Positions 46,463-58,699 of a stretch of DNA of 64,000 nucleotides are shown here, in pieces. The notes beneath the pieces were generated by a model. That model did no database searches. It was not told the origin of the DNA and saw only the letters and a list, made by a program, of their open reading frames with translations. Position numbers and translations under genes: made by a program. The stretch's first letter is position 1, and every line of letters starts with the position of its first letter. Source of the stretch: Silurus meridionalis (taxonomy: Eukaryota; Chordata; Actinopteri; Siluriformes; Siluridae); contig NC_060885.1 in NCBI RefSeq assembly GCF_014805685.1, positions 22,085,132 through 22,149,131 on the forward strand, written 5' to 3'.

Positions 46463-48464
46463 GTTTTTTTTTTTTGCACCAGATTAACATAGAACACTCA
46501 ATGAACTATGTAGCATCTCAAAGTTCACAATTTTTGTCCAATAGGTTTTAAATACATGCTATTTTTGCTACAGCCCTGTGCTACATGTCCGCTATGTCTA
46601 ATTTGCCTGTCCATTCATAGCGTTTGGAAGACACCCTAATCAGTGTACCAGTTGTGGAACATCTATATTCTTCCGCCGTTCCTCTGACCTTCTAGTATGT
46701 CGAAACTCTCTTTGTATCTGATGCGCTCTCTCTCTGTTATTTGTTTGAAGCAGCAGTGAGTACAGAGGCACAGTGGCCGGTCAGCACACAAATGTGGCTG
46801 CCGCTTCCTTTTATGGCCACGAACACGTGCACACACTTCCACGCAACCCTCACACACTCTGTGCCTCTTGCTTTTGTGCCTGCCAGCTAATGTGTTTGTG
46901 TGTTAAACCATCACTGGCACATAAGAAGAACGCAACAGTTAAGAAAGTCACAAATGTTTTTTGTACGTGTGTGTGTGTGAGACTGTAGCGTGCACGGGGT
47001 CACTAATGGTCAGAGAAGCGGGCAGTTGAAAAAAAGAGCGGGTCAAGGCTGAATCATGGCACACATCAACCTGAGTAACTGCAGTGGTGGTCATTCTGCT
47101 GAAATGTGGTGAAAGAGAGAGAGAGAGATGGAAGAGAAGCAGAAAGGCATCACATATGACCATCGCACCTTTCGGTGAAACCGAGGCATACCGAGACCGA
47201 GTGAGGACACAGAGAGATTCCAGGACACCATTTGGTTTATGTTTTTGATGCACGCCTTCTAGGATTTCGAGTCCGAGACGGAAAGAGGGAGGGCAAGGAG
47301 GAGAGATAAAATTGTACACTCCCGTGTCCCCAGGAGGAGAGGGCTGAGGCTGATGACGCATTTCCTCACCTCTCGGGCGATCTATCTGTCTGCCTTGCGT
47401 CCGTGCATGTTTTAGTGATGAGATAATGATGCGCAGGGCGACTAAATGCAGCCAGACCTCGGAGAAGGACGCACCTCGGAGCATGTCCCGCAGCGTATCG
47501 TCGAGCAGGAAGCTGCATGCATGCATGGTTGCTCTTTAATGGACGCGTAAGATACAATGAAGCCAGCTTTTGTTTGCTTGTAGCTTCACGTCTCGGGTGT
47601 CGCCGGTCTAATGCCAGTACGGCATGGCCACCAGGAAAAACTCCTGAAAGGCCCTTCGAAAAGGTCAAAAACATTACCTCCAAGGTTTTTTTTTTTTACA
47701 GCCCACATGACAGCCCTCAGACCTTCCTGAGGTTCGTCTAATGTTCCATTTATTAATTTGTCCCACTTGGATTTCACTGTTTTGCTCGGTTTAATTCATT
47801 AATAGCATTAATGCAGGGGTAGCCCTTCTCGCAACTTCATGATGAGCCATTAGGTAAATTAGGAATGCACGACGGTGCTGGTGTTTGCCCATGCCAGCCA
47901 AGCACTCGCACACGGTGCACCCGCTGAGCACGGACTATCATCTTACCCCCCTGCAACGAAGATGCAGCCAGCCAGCCGGCCTGCCGCTGACACGCACCTG
48001 CTTTCAGCTGTACAACATCCTCCCCTCTATTTTTTTATTTTCTTTTTAAGTGTTTCATCAATCTTTCATGCCATTGCCACAAGTGGTCTGTCAGTGGGCT
48101 TCTATTGCGCGTCGTTATTCCCCCTGGGCCAAAATATCCCCCCGCAGGACGGTGAAGTGGATTTTTCTGTTCATGGAGTGTACACTGTTTTACCCCATCG
48201 TTCTCGATCAAACTCACATGCAAACGTACACTCAAAGCAATTTGTTTCACATCAGGGATAATCAACGAGTTTGCCAAAGCCCTGCTCTGTGAATCAGGCA
48301 CTTGGCGAATGTTGTTCTAGAGGAAAAAAAAAAGGGAGAACATGTCTGACATCCTTCCCATCTTAGACTTCCTGTGTGAAAGTTGGTCTTTGTGGATGAA
48401 AATAGCTTTGCCTCCGCAGCTTCATCTGGCTGCTGTTCTCCATCCCAGCAGCTGACGAAAGTCC
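46463..48464. other. Intronic stretch with candidate regulatory blocks
   Basis: Mostly non-repetitive and more GC-balanced than the flanks. 47560-47910 stands out for TTTAATTCATTAATAGCATT (homeodomain-type) set in complex sequence. Overlapping frames on both strands at 46950-47780 have no domain or splice support. A poly-T run is at about 47685. Confidence 0.35.
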
Positions 48465-49350
48465 AACAGAGACATAGGGATGTGGGGGAGAGACAGATAG
48501 AAAAGAAAAGAGAAACGGGGATGTGGCAGAGAGACAGATGGAGAAGAAGAAAAGACACAGGGATACGGGGGAAAGACAAATAGACAAGAAGACACAGGAA
48601 TGTGGAAGAGAATTAAAGACAGAGCAATGGAAAGTGGAGATGCTTGGATGTGGGAATGGGACAGGGATATGGAAAATAGATAGAAACACACAGAGAAAGG
48701 AATATGGGAGAGAGACAGGGACGAAGGGTTATGGGAGAGAGAAAGAGACAAAAGATAAATACATTTCGGAAAGAGACAGAGACACCTGGATATGGGAGAG
48801 AGACACACGGATATGAGAGAGCACAACCAACACAGGGTTATAGGAAAGAGACACAGACACAGGGTTATAGGAAAGAGACACAGACACAGGGTTATAGGAA
48901 AGAGACACAGACATGGGTAAGGATAGGAGAGACACAGACACTGGGATAGGGGACAGGGACATAGACACAGGATTATGGAAGAGAGCCAGTTATAGGAATA
49001 TGGGAGAGAGACACAAACACAGGGATATGGGAGGAAAGACACAGGGATATGGGAGGAGAGACACAGGGATATGGGAGAGAGACACAGGGATATGGGAGAG
49101 AGACACAGGGATATTGGAGAGAGACACAGACACAGGGATAGGGGAGAGGGACCGATACAGGAATATGGGAGCGAGACAGACGCAGGAATTTGTGAGGGGG
49201 ACAGACACAGGAATATGGGAGAGAGACAGACACAGGAATATGGGAGGGGGGGCACAGACACAGGAATATGGGAGAGAGACAGACACCGGAATTTGCGAGG
49301 GGGACACAGACACAGGAATATGGGAGAGAGACAGACACAGGGGTAAAGGA
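48465..49350. repeat. Minisatellite, ~20-24 bp units, ~890 bp
   Basis: Tandem variants of GAGAGACACAGGGATATGGG repeat from about 48465 to 49350. The first part is more diverged, the 48830-48925 part has a GACACAGGGTTATAGGAAA variant, and 49010-49330 is the most regular. A 335-codon minus-strand frame across it (Ser/Leu/Cys/Pro repeats) is a by-product of unit lengths near multiples of three. Confidence 0.95.
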
Positions 49351-49624
49351 TAAAATAGTGTGTAAATGTTTGTGAATTTACAGAAAAACAAATGAGATGT
49401 TTTTCCCCGGTAGGAAAGTCCTGCCCCATACATAGTTTGTGGTCTATGTGCGCTATGTGGAGTGGTGGCTTTATAAATATTTTATTTCTGAATTTTGGCC
49501 TAGTTTATATAGAAATAGGGTAGAAATATGGTGCTCTGTATGCCATTGTTTGGGGCAGAGTAAAAAAAAAAAAAAAAAAAGTGCACCCCCTATTTGTATC
49601 TGGATCTGCTTTTTTATAACATTG

Positions 49625-49815
49625 CAACTTTGTGGTCACTTTCTAGATCTCAACCCAATTGAACATGCATATGGAATTTTTTTCCATCATCATCATCTAA
49701 ACATCAACACAGAGAATATATTTTGGAGAATGGCTTACATATGTGGAAACCAAACCTTAGGATTTGTATGTACTTTCTAAACATCCCATTCCAAAGACAT
49801 CCTATACAATTGGCT
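49625..49815 (+). mobile_element. Tc1-like remnant, DLNPIEH fragment
   Basis: CTAGATCTCAACCCAATTGAACATGC encodes LDLNPIEHA, the conserved Tc1 motif with the last catalytic acidic residue. CATCCCATTCCAAAGACATC is typical of flanking sequence in another Tc1 derivative. Short and diverged. Confidence 0.5.
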
Positions 49816-49944
49816 CAAAGATTTTATGAGATTTATTTTTTTCAAAACTTTTATTCCTATTTTGAGTCTCCTCACTGTTTTTTTTTTTCTTTCGATTTTA
49901 AGATGCTATGCATTTAATTTTCTGCACAATTGTCTACATATACT

Positions 49945-50030
49945 AATGCAGAACTTTATTTGTATTTGTATGGTGCTTTTAGTCACAGAGCAGCTTTACA
50001 GAAACAAATCGATTAAGAATGTAGATTTGA
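49945..50030. repeat. Short dispersed-repeat fragment
   Basis: TTTGTATGGTGCTTTTAGTC and AGAGCAGCTTTACAGAAACA resemble a frequent fish non-LTR/SINE tail. Only this fragment is present. Confidence 0.4.
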
Positions 50031-50164
50031 AATTCATAAATTAGTCCCTATAAGTTAATCCGTAATTAATATGTATATGCATGTACGTCATTTAATCATG
50101 CAAAGCCACATGTCCTATTGATCATGTTCATGTTTTTGTCTGCTTGACATGACAAATTTGTGTA

Positions 50165-50845
50165 TCGTGTATTAAACCGGTAAAAATGAGGTGCTTTGAT
50201 TACGGTTCTCACATACTGACCACTGGATGTTCAAAACGGTACCTCATGGCAAAGAACTCTAAAGATGAAAGAATTAGAATTGTTGCTCTCCAGAAAGACG
50301 ACCTAGGCTATAAGAAGATCGGTAACAACAGTGGACAGGGTCATAGAGGTTTTCCAAGACAGGTTCCACTTTAAACCTTACAAGGGTCGATCAAAGAAGA
50401 TGAGTCCTCGTGCTGTGCGTCAGGTGAAGAAACTGCTTCAAAAAACAGATGCATGAGTGCCAGCATTGTTTTAGAGGTGGCAGAAGCGGAAGGTCCGCTT
50501 GTCAATGCTCAGACCATACGTCGTACACTGCAGCAATTCGGTTTGCGTGGCCATCTTCCCAGATAGAAGCCTCTTCTTCAGCTGGCTCTCAAGAAAGCCC
50601 ACAATCTGATAAAGAATTACTGAAACTATTTCCAGTATGTCTGTGTACTAGGAAAATTGTTTACATTCAAGCATGGTGGTGGTAACATCATGGTCTGGGG
50701 CTGCATGAGTGCTGCTGATACTGCGGTACATTGAGGGATACATGGATTCCAACATGTACTGTGACATTCCGAAGCAGAACATGATTCGTCCATTGAGAAG
50801 ATCTACTAAAAGGCTTGCTGAAATTTGAGGGGGTGTACATTATTG
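50165..50845 (+). pseudogene. Degenerate Tc1-like transposase (family TB)
   Basis: Recognisable pieces in order are LMAKNSKDERIRIVALQKD, LGYKKIGN (N-terminal DNA-binding region), HGGGNIMVWGCMSA (core), then a C-terminal end close to GGGGGTGTACATTATTG. Frameshifts, stops and an internal deletion between RRTLQQFGLRGH and the core remove most of the catalytic domain. It is a different family from TD and T6. Confidence 0.82.
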
Positions 50846-50856
50846 TCTAAAAACAA

Positions 50857-50935
50857 CTAGTCTGAGTTGTTTGTTCGGTTGTCACGTGATGCTATGCAGT
50901 TATATATATCAAACTGGACAAACAACTCAGACTAG
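50857..50935. repeat. 24-bp inverted repeat
   Basis: Arm 50857-50880 (CTAGTCTGAGTTGTTTGTTC...) and arm 50912-50935 are reverse complements with two mismatches around a 31-base spacer. It lies just past the Tc1 remnant and could be its terminal repeat pair or a separate small foldback. Confidence 0.85.
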
Positions 50936-52614
50936 AAGTGTCAAAACTACTCAATTCTGCTTTCTGTACAAAACCTACAGAGATTTTGCAATGCTTTGCT
51001 CGTTCATGAGCGTCCATTAGAATCTAAACAAATCGCTCTTTGAGACCACTCTTTCTACTGAGTCACATTTAAAGACCCATCACTAGTGGCAACAGTGGCA
51101 AGGAAAACCCTCCTGAGATGGTATGAGAGAAATTTTGAGAAGACCCAGATTTAGGAGGGGACACCTTCTAATCCTAATTGGGTGACACCGAATATCCGTT
51201 AATTATAGTAAGATTTTTCTGGTTACTGATAAAACTTGAGTGCAAATCTGTTTTTAGTCCTAAATCACTGTAACAGCCTGTTCATATTAATTACAGTCTA
51301 AATCTATCTTCATGGTTCTTGAGTAAAACCATCCACTGTAGTCTTGGGTATCTTCAGGCCGTTCATGCAGAGCCGCTCGCATCCTTCGTACTCATTGAGA
51401 ACCCAACGTGTGTTGAGAAGCAAATAGCAGCCTGAATGGGGAGGTTGTCATCCTGGCGCCTCATAGAAAGTGCATTGTTGCAGGACTGCAATCGTTCATT
51501 CATCTCTAGCTGAGAGACTAATGGAGTGCGGTAGCGTGAGCGGGTTCACAGCGGTTCGAAACATGCAACAGAGCTGAAGGGATCAGTCTAGTGCTACAAA
51601 CGATGCCCCGGCTGCCATAAAGATAAAGATCTCAACTACGACTGGGACTGGGGATAATGCTGAAGCAGGATATGCAAACAGATGCTGGCTTACAAAAGGA
51701 TGTTTCTGGAGGATACACGTCGGCGGCTTTCGGTTTTGAGTTTTTATGTGTTTTTTGTAGTAATTCTTCAGAGGAAATTTTTATTAGCAGTCAAAGTTTG
51801 CGAAAAGAGTATGTCACATGCTGTTCCTGTGCGTGAGGTATGCAGCGTGATGGTGTGGGTGTGCTGAGGCAGCGTGCCGTACGATGCAGGAGGGTGACAG
51901 TACAGGCTGAGCTGAGCTGAGCCCCGCTGAATCCAGTGAGGGTTCAGTGGGTTCGTTGCTGCTCGAGCTGGCGCCGATCAGGCGTCTGTGCCAAAACACT
52001 CCCGATATCAATCACCCCACCGCTGTCTCTCCTGCACCCTTTTCTTCCCCCTCTGGCTCCAATCTTTTGCTTTCCGTGTTTTTCTAGCTCTTTATTTTTT
52101 TCTGCAACGCTACAAAAACACCTTCCATCCTTCTCTTTGCTTTTTACTATTTTTTTTTTATAGGTTTTTACTTAAATTGACTCAGGAGCTAGAGGATTAA
52201 GATATGTGAGCTCACCAAGGAGGCAGACACTAAGGGTTTTGTGGTGATTAGCACACACACAAACACACACAAACAGAAATGCAAACGCACATTATTGCTA
52301 CACAAACTTGCATCCAGACGAAAGACTACTAAGCAGTGTTTTACAGATTGAAACATTGGAATCATTTCGACTGCAGTGCAAATACCTCAGTTGTTAAGGA
52401 TTCTCTGTTACTAAGCCACAGCCAAGCACCATATTTGAGTCGGATTCGAAAGTAATACAGTGATCAGTGACTGCAGCTTTGTTGTCTCAAGGCCAGCAAT
52501 TCCTTTGGCTATTTTAAACAAGCTTTACGATGTATGATTTTCAACCCGATTTTGTAACAAAATTGTGCAAAAGTATTCCCTGGTTGTAAGTTGAGATCAT
52601 CTGTTCATCTTATT
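50936..52614. other. Intronic stretch with no supported gene
   Basis: Mixed-complexity DNA. 51290-51560 and 51850-52030 are GC-balanced. A short CA/AAAC tract is at about 52251-52272. No coding or transposon signal. Confidence 0.45.
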
Positions 52615-53290
52615 CCAGGCACACACCGCGATTTTTAATAGTACTTTGTCATTGTTGCTTGTCAGACTGTACGAACATTATCCCCATGTCGCACTGTAAG
52701 ATCTCAGTTGTCATAATGTCAGACTGTCAAAACAGTCAAAAACTGACGCACACAAGAAAAAGACATCATAAGTCCGTGACTCTTTCCGATCCGCGTTCTT
52801 TTGCTAACGGTCGCTAGCAGCTAAAAATAAAAATCAGTGGCGTTATTTTGTTTATGAAAATACTTGATAATAAAAACATCATACAAACACCCCTTTTCCT
52901 TTCATAACTCGTGTCTCTTCTTGCTGTAATGTCCACCTGACTTCCACATTTTCCCTGAGGTGGTGAAATTGTCTTGCTAATCACCTCATCAAGGATCGGC
53001 ACTCCTATTGGTTCTTGGTTTGATGGTCTTCATAGAAGTCACACTGCAGGAAAGAGTCTAAAATCTGAAACTGGCAGAATTTCAAGAGGAAAAAAGAATC
53101 AGACAGTAATCGGTTGTGGGTGAACAAACCAGCAATCATAGACTTCAGAATTTAGCCTCGGATTATAGAATTTCTTTTTTTTTTTCCAGGATTTTTAACA
53201 TTTTGTCTCTGACACTCGAATGGTGGACCAAATCGTATCCGGCTTTCCGCATGCTCAGCAGCGGCCGATTTTAGTGCCATTGCAAGTAGT
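52615..53290. mobile_element. Unidentified dispersed repeat R1, copy 2
   Basis: Begins near CCAGGCACACACCGCGATTT and shares the ordered landmarks given for copy 1 at 30500, with substitutions and small indels throughout. It fades at about 53290. It is more AT-shifted than copy 1, consistent with CpG decay after insertion. Confidence 0.7.
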
Positions 53291-53914
53291 ATTTTAATAA
53301 TTTTTTTTCCTGCTGTGATGCTTTTTAAAAGCCACAAATAGAAGAAATGTCATAATGGCAATGACGAAACGTAAAATAATCCCAGGATGATGACAAAATG
53401 TCCTTAAGCTCATTTTGTAAAAAGCTTCTGTGTATTCACAAGCCTGGATCACACGGACACATTCTAATCTAAAATGAAGAACATTCCATGCTGATTTTTA
53501 TCAGGATCTTCTCGTACAGTGCGAGAGGTAATAGGTCTGAGAGGGTGTAGTTGCATAAGCATCGCTGTCTATAAAGGAGGGAGAGTTTTAGCATTTTATA
53601 CCGTCGCCATTTATTTTTTATTTTTATTATCCTTGATTCAAGCTCATAAATCCAAGGCCGTGCAAAGGAGGGTGTCCTGGTGGCTAAAGCCACTGCCCCT
53701 CTGCCCTTTTCGGCTGAGGTGCCCCTCTCACCAACACAATATTCACTTTCTTAGAATTAAAATATCTAAACAAAATTTTTGTACCCTATCAGATCTAATA
53801 TAAATAACACTAAATTTGCTGTTGTTGGAACACTTTTTAGACAAAAAATACAAAAAGTTCAACATTGCAAACACGGATTCAAAGCTCCAAGTCAGCAGGT
53901 AAACCTTCATATAG
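53291..53914. other. Intronic stretch
   Basis: AT-rich, no recognisable gene or repeat. Confidence 0.5.
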
Positions 53915-54366
53915 AATATTTTATGACATAACTTTATGACCACCTGCCTAATATTGTGTTGGTCAATCTTTTGCTGCCAAAACAGTCGTGACCCTTCAAA
54001 CATTAACAGGGGCTCTTCTGTTGGATCAGACCACACGAAACAGCCTTCGCTCCCCACGTGCATCAATGAGCCTTGGTCGCCGGTTCACCACTGTTCCTTC
54101 CTTGGATTACTTTTGATAGATATTGACCACTGCAGACCAGGAAAACCCCTAACAAGAGCTGCAGTTTTGAAGAAGCTCTGACCCGGTCGTCTAGTCATCA
54201 CAATTTGACCCTTGTCAAACTCAAATCCTTACGCTTGCCTATTTTTCCCACTTCTAACACGTCAACTTTGAGGACAAAATGTTCACATGCACCACGATGA
54301 AGAAATAATCAGTGTTATTCACTTCACCGGTCATAATGTTATAATGTCATAATGCCTGGTCGGTGT
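53915..54366 (-). mobile_element. Internally deleted Tc1-like element (family TD), copy 2
   Basis: Inverted relative to copy 1. The left end TTTATGACCACCTGCCTAAT is followed by the complement of the transposase C-terminal end (TTTTGCTGCCAAAACAGTCG). It then jumps to the N-terminal DNA-binding part (complement of DHTKQPSLP / GERSL region and GTGGTGAACCGG). The right end is GATTATTTCTTC-type sequence and GTCATAATGCCTGGTCGGTG. Confidence 0.85.
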
Positions 54367-55907
54367 ATATTTCATATTATAATCACTTGAGTGTATTGTC
54401 TTCTCTTTTTAATTGTATATTTGTAACCACTGGGTAATTTGCTCCTCAAAATGTCCGTGTACAGCTATGCCTGTGTCCATGATTAAGGTTAGCGTTACAG
54501 TCACAGCAGGTTCTGGTTGTAGCCATGAAGAAGAGCCCCTTATTACCTTGTTAGTACTGCAGAGGTCTCAGATAGCAGAAGGCTAATTAGTTTAAGAGAT
54601 CAGTAGTAACTAGATGACATTCCCCTCAAAGAGCTCAACCTGTTCCATTTTAAAACACTGACGGCTTGTTATAAACACAGTGTTGTACTTTTCACCCTGG
54701 TTCAATTAATTTTTTGTATTGTTCACAGTAACTATTAAGCATAGAATTAATTTTTATAGACAAAAAAAAAAATTAAATTACATTGAACATTTCTTAACCT
54801 TTTCTAGTTCAGCCGCATTTGGCAGAGCAGGAGGCTCGTCATGCCACATTGTCACTCAAGCTTTCACTGAATAATAATCCGAATCCACGTAAAAATCTAA
54901 ATCACTGCTCCACTCGTACTAAATAATCCCGTCTCTGCTTCACCCCTGCTAATGTAGCAGATGCTGGGTGTAAAAGCCGAGATGGATCCCGGTATTGTTC
55001 AAAACAGGCTTTAAAAAGCCAATGGCCAAGCGTTAAAAGTTTAGTGCCGGGTAAATGGACTGGGCTGTAAAGGGCGACGAAGGGGCAGACCAGTCCTCTA
55101 TCAGCATGCAGTCAGCATGAGGCGTATCGATTTATTTTGCTTCCGCCATCAGCCAAGAGGGAGGATTCGAAAGCACACCGACTAGCCATGCCTTTTTTTG
55201 CTTGTTTATGCCAGAGCCAGAGTGATGTCTAGAGGCACAAGGACATTTCCTGCTCACAGACCTCAAGCGCTGCAGTTGTCCAGACTGACCCTGGAACCGA
55301 TGCACATCCATTACCTAGCAGCTCGAGAGGAGGCGGGTGAAAAGACACTCGCTCATTTAGGATTCAGGAACCTGTCAGTATGTATGACACTGGTCGTCTC
55401 TTGCCTTTTTTTGAGTGGGACATTTGCCAAATGAAACTCCTAGGATTAGATTCTACACCAGTTAGACTGCTATACAGGGCTGCTTGCTAACTGCTAAAAT
55501 CATAATTGAGATTTTTTTCCCTTTCCAAATAGTTTAATTTTCTCTGTTGGTCAGTTCCATCCATCGTCACTTCTATTGTAGTGGATAGAGACATGCAAGC
55601 CATGATCAGCGGATTCCAGAATGCCATAGTGCAAAGATTTATATTTAAATCAAAATGTTTTTGCTTGACAGTTTAGTCACAATATGGAAGGCCTGAACTC
55701 CTGTCAATACCTGAATTACATTGCTGCTGGTTATACCTGGTGAAGCTCTGTACCCAGATGTATGCTAGCTAAGCACTGGTATCATGCACACACTGATGCT
55801 CTTGGACATTTGGGGAGTCTTGAACTTTCATTCCACACTATTCTCTGAATGTTTGGCATGCTTATCTCTGTTAGCCGTTTTATTTATCAGTCACTAGACA
55901 AAATAAC
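54367..55907. other. Intronic stretch with a candidate regulatory block
   Basis: 54930-55200 is complex and GC-balanced (AGGCTTTAAAAAGCCAATGG at about 55003) and is the most enhancer-like part. The remainder shows nothing recognisable. Confidence 0.35.
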
Positions 55908-56110
55908 TTCAGGTAGTCCCCGAGTTATGATGGTTCGATTTACGATTTTTCGATCTTACAATGATGATAGCGATCCGACAACATTAAACGTAGCAGCATA
56001 TATGTTACGCCACCTTGTGAGATGCCTTACTCTCGTTATTGGCTGACAGAATCCAGTTGTTTTTGTGTTAGTGTGTATTTCTTTGTGTTTTCGTGCTACT
56101 TTATTATAAT
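55908..56110 (+). mobile_element. Tigger-like repeat end, copy 1
   Basis: AGGTAGTCCCCGAGTTATGA followed by GGTTCGATTTACGATTTTTC matches, with changes, the start of the element at 59726. CCTTACTCTCGTTATTGGCT is shared with 59820. The right terminus is not found. Confidence 0.65.
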
Positions 56111-57044
56111 AATTGATGCAGTTGGCCAGAATTTACCATCCTAAAATAACCAATGATATATGTCAAATCAAAACCACCATGAGCTAGGCATCCATACTTG
56201 GGTAGATGACTGTCCACCCAAGTATGTTGTGAGCAAGCATGCCCCTTCTAGTCTTCTAGTAAACCTGTCATCAAAGGGTTTGTTATCAACCCAGAAATAA
56301 TACATAGAGTGCAAAGGACAGACAGTTGATAATATTAATTGTAATCTCTAAAGTTGTATGTTTATCTCAGTCAAAGGACCGTGGTTAAAGGTCCTTTGCA
56401 AGTCCGATAGCTAGTCTACAGAACATTTTCCCTGAACATAGTTTTGTAAAACGTTTTACTCTCAAACGTATCTGTTTTACTCCGTCTACAGTGCTGTGTA
56501 ATATTTTTAGCCCATTACAGTGTAAGTCATTCAGGGCAGAGAAACAAAGCTAATTCTTTTCCGCCTGTACAAACGGAGACACTTCATACAATTTGTCTCA
56601 GCAGTTTTGCTCTGAAAGGTAGTCTGCAAACAAGGTCAAATTTGAGTTTGATTGAACTTGAATTAAACCCCCTCTCTTTCTCTCTCTCGCTCTGACTCGG
56701 AAAACAGTGGCTGATTAGCTGTGGTGAAACCATTGGGTAACTCATCAACTTGTGTATGCTGTGGTAGGAGACAGTTAAATCACCCAGTTCAAGCAACTCA
56801 TGGTTGAGCTTGGATGCTATCAAATGAAGTCTAAAAGTGGAGCAAATAAAACTTCACACATCCACACTGCTGTGGGCTTTATATTTTATTCCAAACATAT
56901 TTCGGCTTCATGTGACATTTCAAATAATTGCCTTGAAAACCATGAATAATTAATTTCCCTAAAATTTCTCAATGTGTGTTATGTTGAGTTACATCGCTAA
57001 TCATTTTTTAAATTTCAATAACAAAAGAAGAAACTTTTCATCCT
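56111..57044. other. Intronic stretch
   Basis: AT-rich. A short inverted pair (ACTTGGGTAG / CACCCAAGTA) lies at about 56199-56224. No gene evidence. Confidence 0.5.
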
Positions 57045-57052
57045 ATAGCTAG

Positions 57053-57613
57053 TAGGGATGTGCATCTCCATAACTGAGCCCAATGCGATTCGCATCTCGA
57101 TGTTTAGCCAACCATACAATATATTAAATATGCATATGTGATATGATTCCCCCATCACGATCCAATTTCGATTTGATTCAACACAATGCGATTAAATGCA
57201 ATGGGGTGCAATAGGAAAATTCGATATGGTGCAGATAGTTCACTTTTATTTCTTTGGATCAGACAGACGGGAAATCATCAATTTACTTAAGTGCCTTTAG
57301 ACTAACAACGCATGACCCCTTTCACAAATATCGCAAACGTTTTTTAATACTTTGTATTGTTCTGTCTCCAGGAAGATGCAGCTCTACCTCTACCATGTTA
57401 ATCTGTATTCTATGTGACTCTCAGGACACGCCTTGGTCTCTGGAGCGTTGTGATACGTCATATTCACGCGCTTGAGAAACAGTTTAGCGCGGAGAAATCA
57501 ATCGACATATCAAATATCGGCAAATGTACACTATACACCGTATCTGATGCACACTTTTTTAAATCGATTCATCACATGGTTAACGTGCGAATCAGTGTAT
57601 CTTACCATCCTTA
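57053..57613 (-). mobile_element. hAT family A, copy 4, complete ends, 561 bp
   Basis: Ends are TAGGGATG and CATCCTTA (inverted, one mismatch), flanked by a perfect 8-bp duplication ATAGCTAG at 57045-57052 and 57614-57621. This defines the family as hAT-type. It holds the family centre (GGAAGATGCAGCTCTACC at about 57371). The start-peptide region is shortened, and GTAGCAGCAGCGG is missing compared with the other copies. Confidence 0.9.
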
Positions 57614-57621
57614 ATAGCTAG

Positions 57622-58699
57622 AGTTATATGGAGGTGAAGAATTTATTACAAGTCAAGAGAAATGCCCCACAAAGGTCGAGTTACAAATGTGCCTAGCGAG
57701 TGGGTGTCTCCTGTCTTCACCCTCTTCTTTCTTCCTAAAAAGAAAACTCAGTGTTTTTGCTACTGTTGTTCAGCTGGGGTCCACACATTCACACTCACAT
57801 ACTGGCACTCCTAAAGGTTTTTTTTTTTTAAAGTGGACTGTATTATTCAGTACCACATGGAGACGAAGGGCTAGCCTCCAGCTGTGCTGTCTCTGTTTGA
57901 TGAGCAGAGGAGTGCTTGAGCGTCTGCCTCACAGAAAACACACTCCTGCGCTGCCTGAGTCACTACAACCCTTGCAGCCCGCGCGTCTTCATCTCGCAGT
58001 CAAAATAAAAGCGCAGCTCTGGGGAGCTGCAGAACCGAGTCATCGCACTGGGCTGTTTTGTCTCTGTTTTGCCTTGTAGTCAGGACAGGATTTGTTGAAT
58101 TGTGGACGAATCCGCAGACACAATGTCTCATCAATGTCTCATATCCATGACAGGACAGAAACGGATGTGACATGTCTCATATTATAGCCGACTTTAACTA
58201 CCAAATGGGTAGCTAGATTGTAAGTTTACATTACAATGTAAAGAACCACAAACCTGTGCTGAGTTGCTGGACACCTACGTTGTAATGATTTTTATTTTTT
58301 TACCGAAATGAAAAGCGATCTAGCACAAACTGTTCTGAAATTCAGGATCATCTCGTACGGTAATAATTGTAAAAGAGTGCAGGAAATGGCTAAAAATGAA
58401 TAGAAAGGCCTAGTGTTTTAAGCGCTCTGACCAATAAGAGGGGCAGATAGGATTAGGTCGGCTATTATGAGGAGACGGGAAGTTGCTGATCCTCTTCCTG
58501 ACTGACCTTCGGTTTGGAGAGCAGCATTACAGGCAGAGGACGGCAAGAAAGCCGCCTTAACCGAGATGTATTCTGCGGTGCAAACTACTTACTGACTTGA
58601 TCTGATTGTAGCAGTGTAAGAAAAAGATTCTCGATTCATTCCATTTATCTTTACAGTAAATCACATTGAATAGTTCTTATAGTAGTTATTCACTCTCAT
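57622..58699. other. Intronic stretch
   Basis: Moderate complexity. 57850-58080 is GC-balanced (an open plus-strand frame there has no domain support). Nothing else recognised. Confidence 0.4.

Noticed and set aside
47517..47741. Short open frames on both strands near 47.5-47.8 kb as an akt3 exon
   Set aside because: They lack the expected PH-domain continuation (EYIKNWRPRYF) and have no convincing acceptor/donor pair.
48465..49350. Regular repeats resembling a CRISPR array
   Set aside because: Units are contiguous variants without unique spacers, in a vertebrate genome. It is a minisatellite.
48422..49429. 335-codon minus-strand open frame (Ser/Leu/Cys/Pro-rich)
   Set aside because: It runs through a minisatellite. 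The peptide is only the translated unit repeat, and similar frames exist in other phases and on the other strand.
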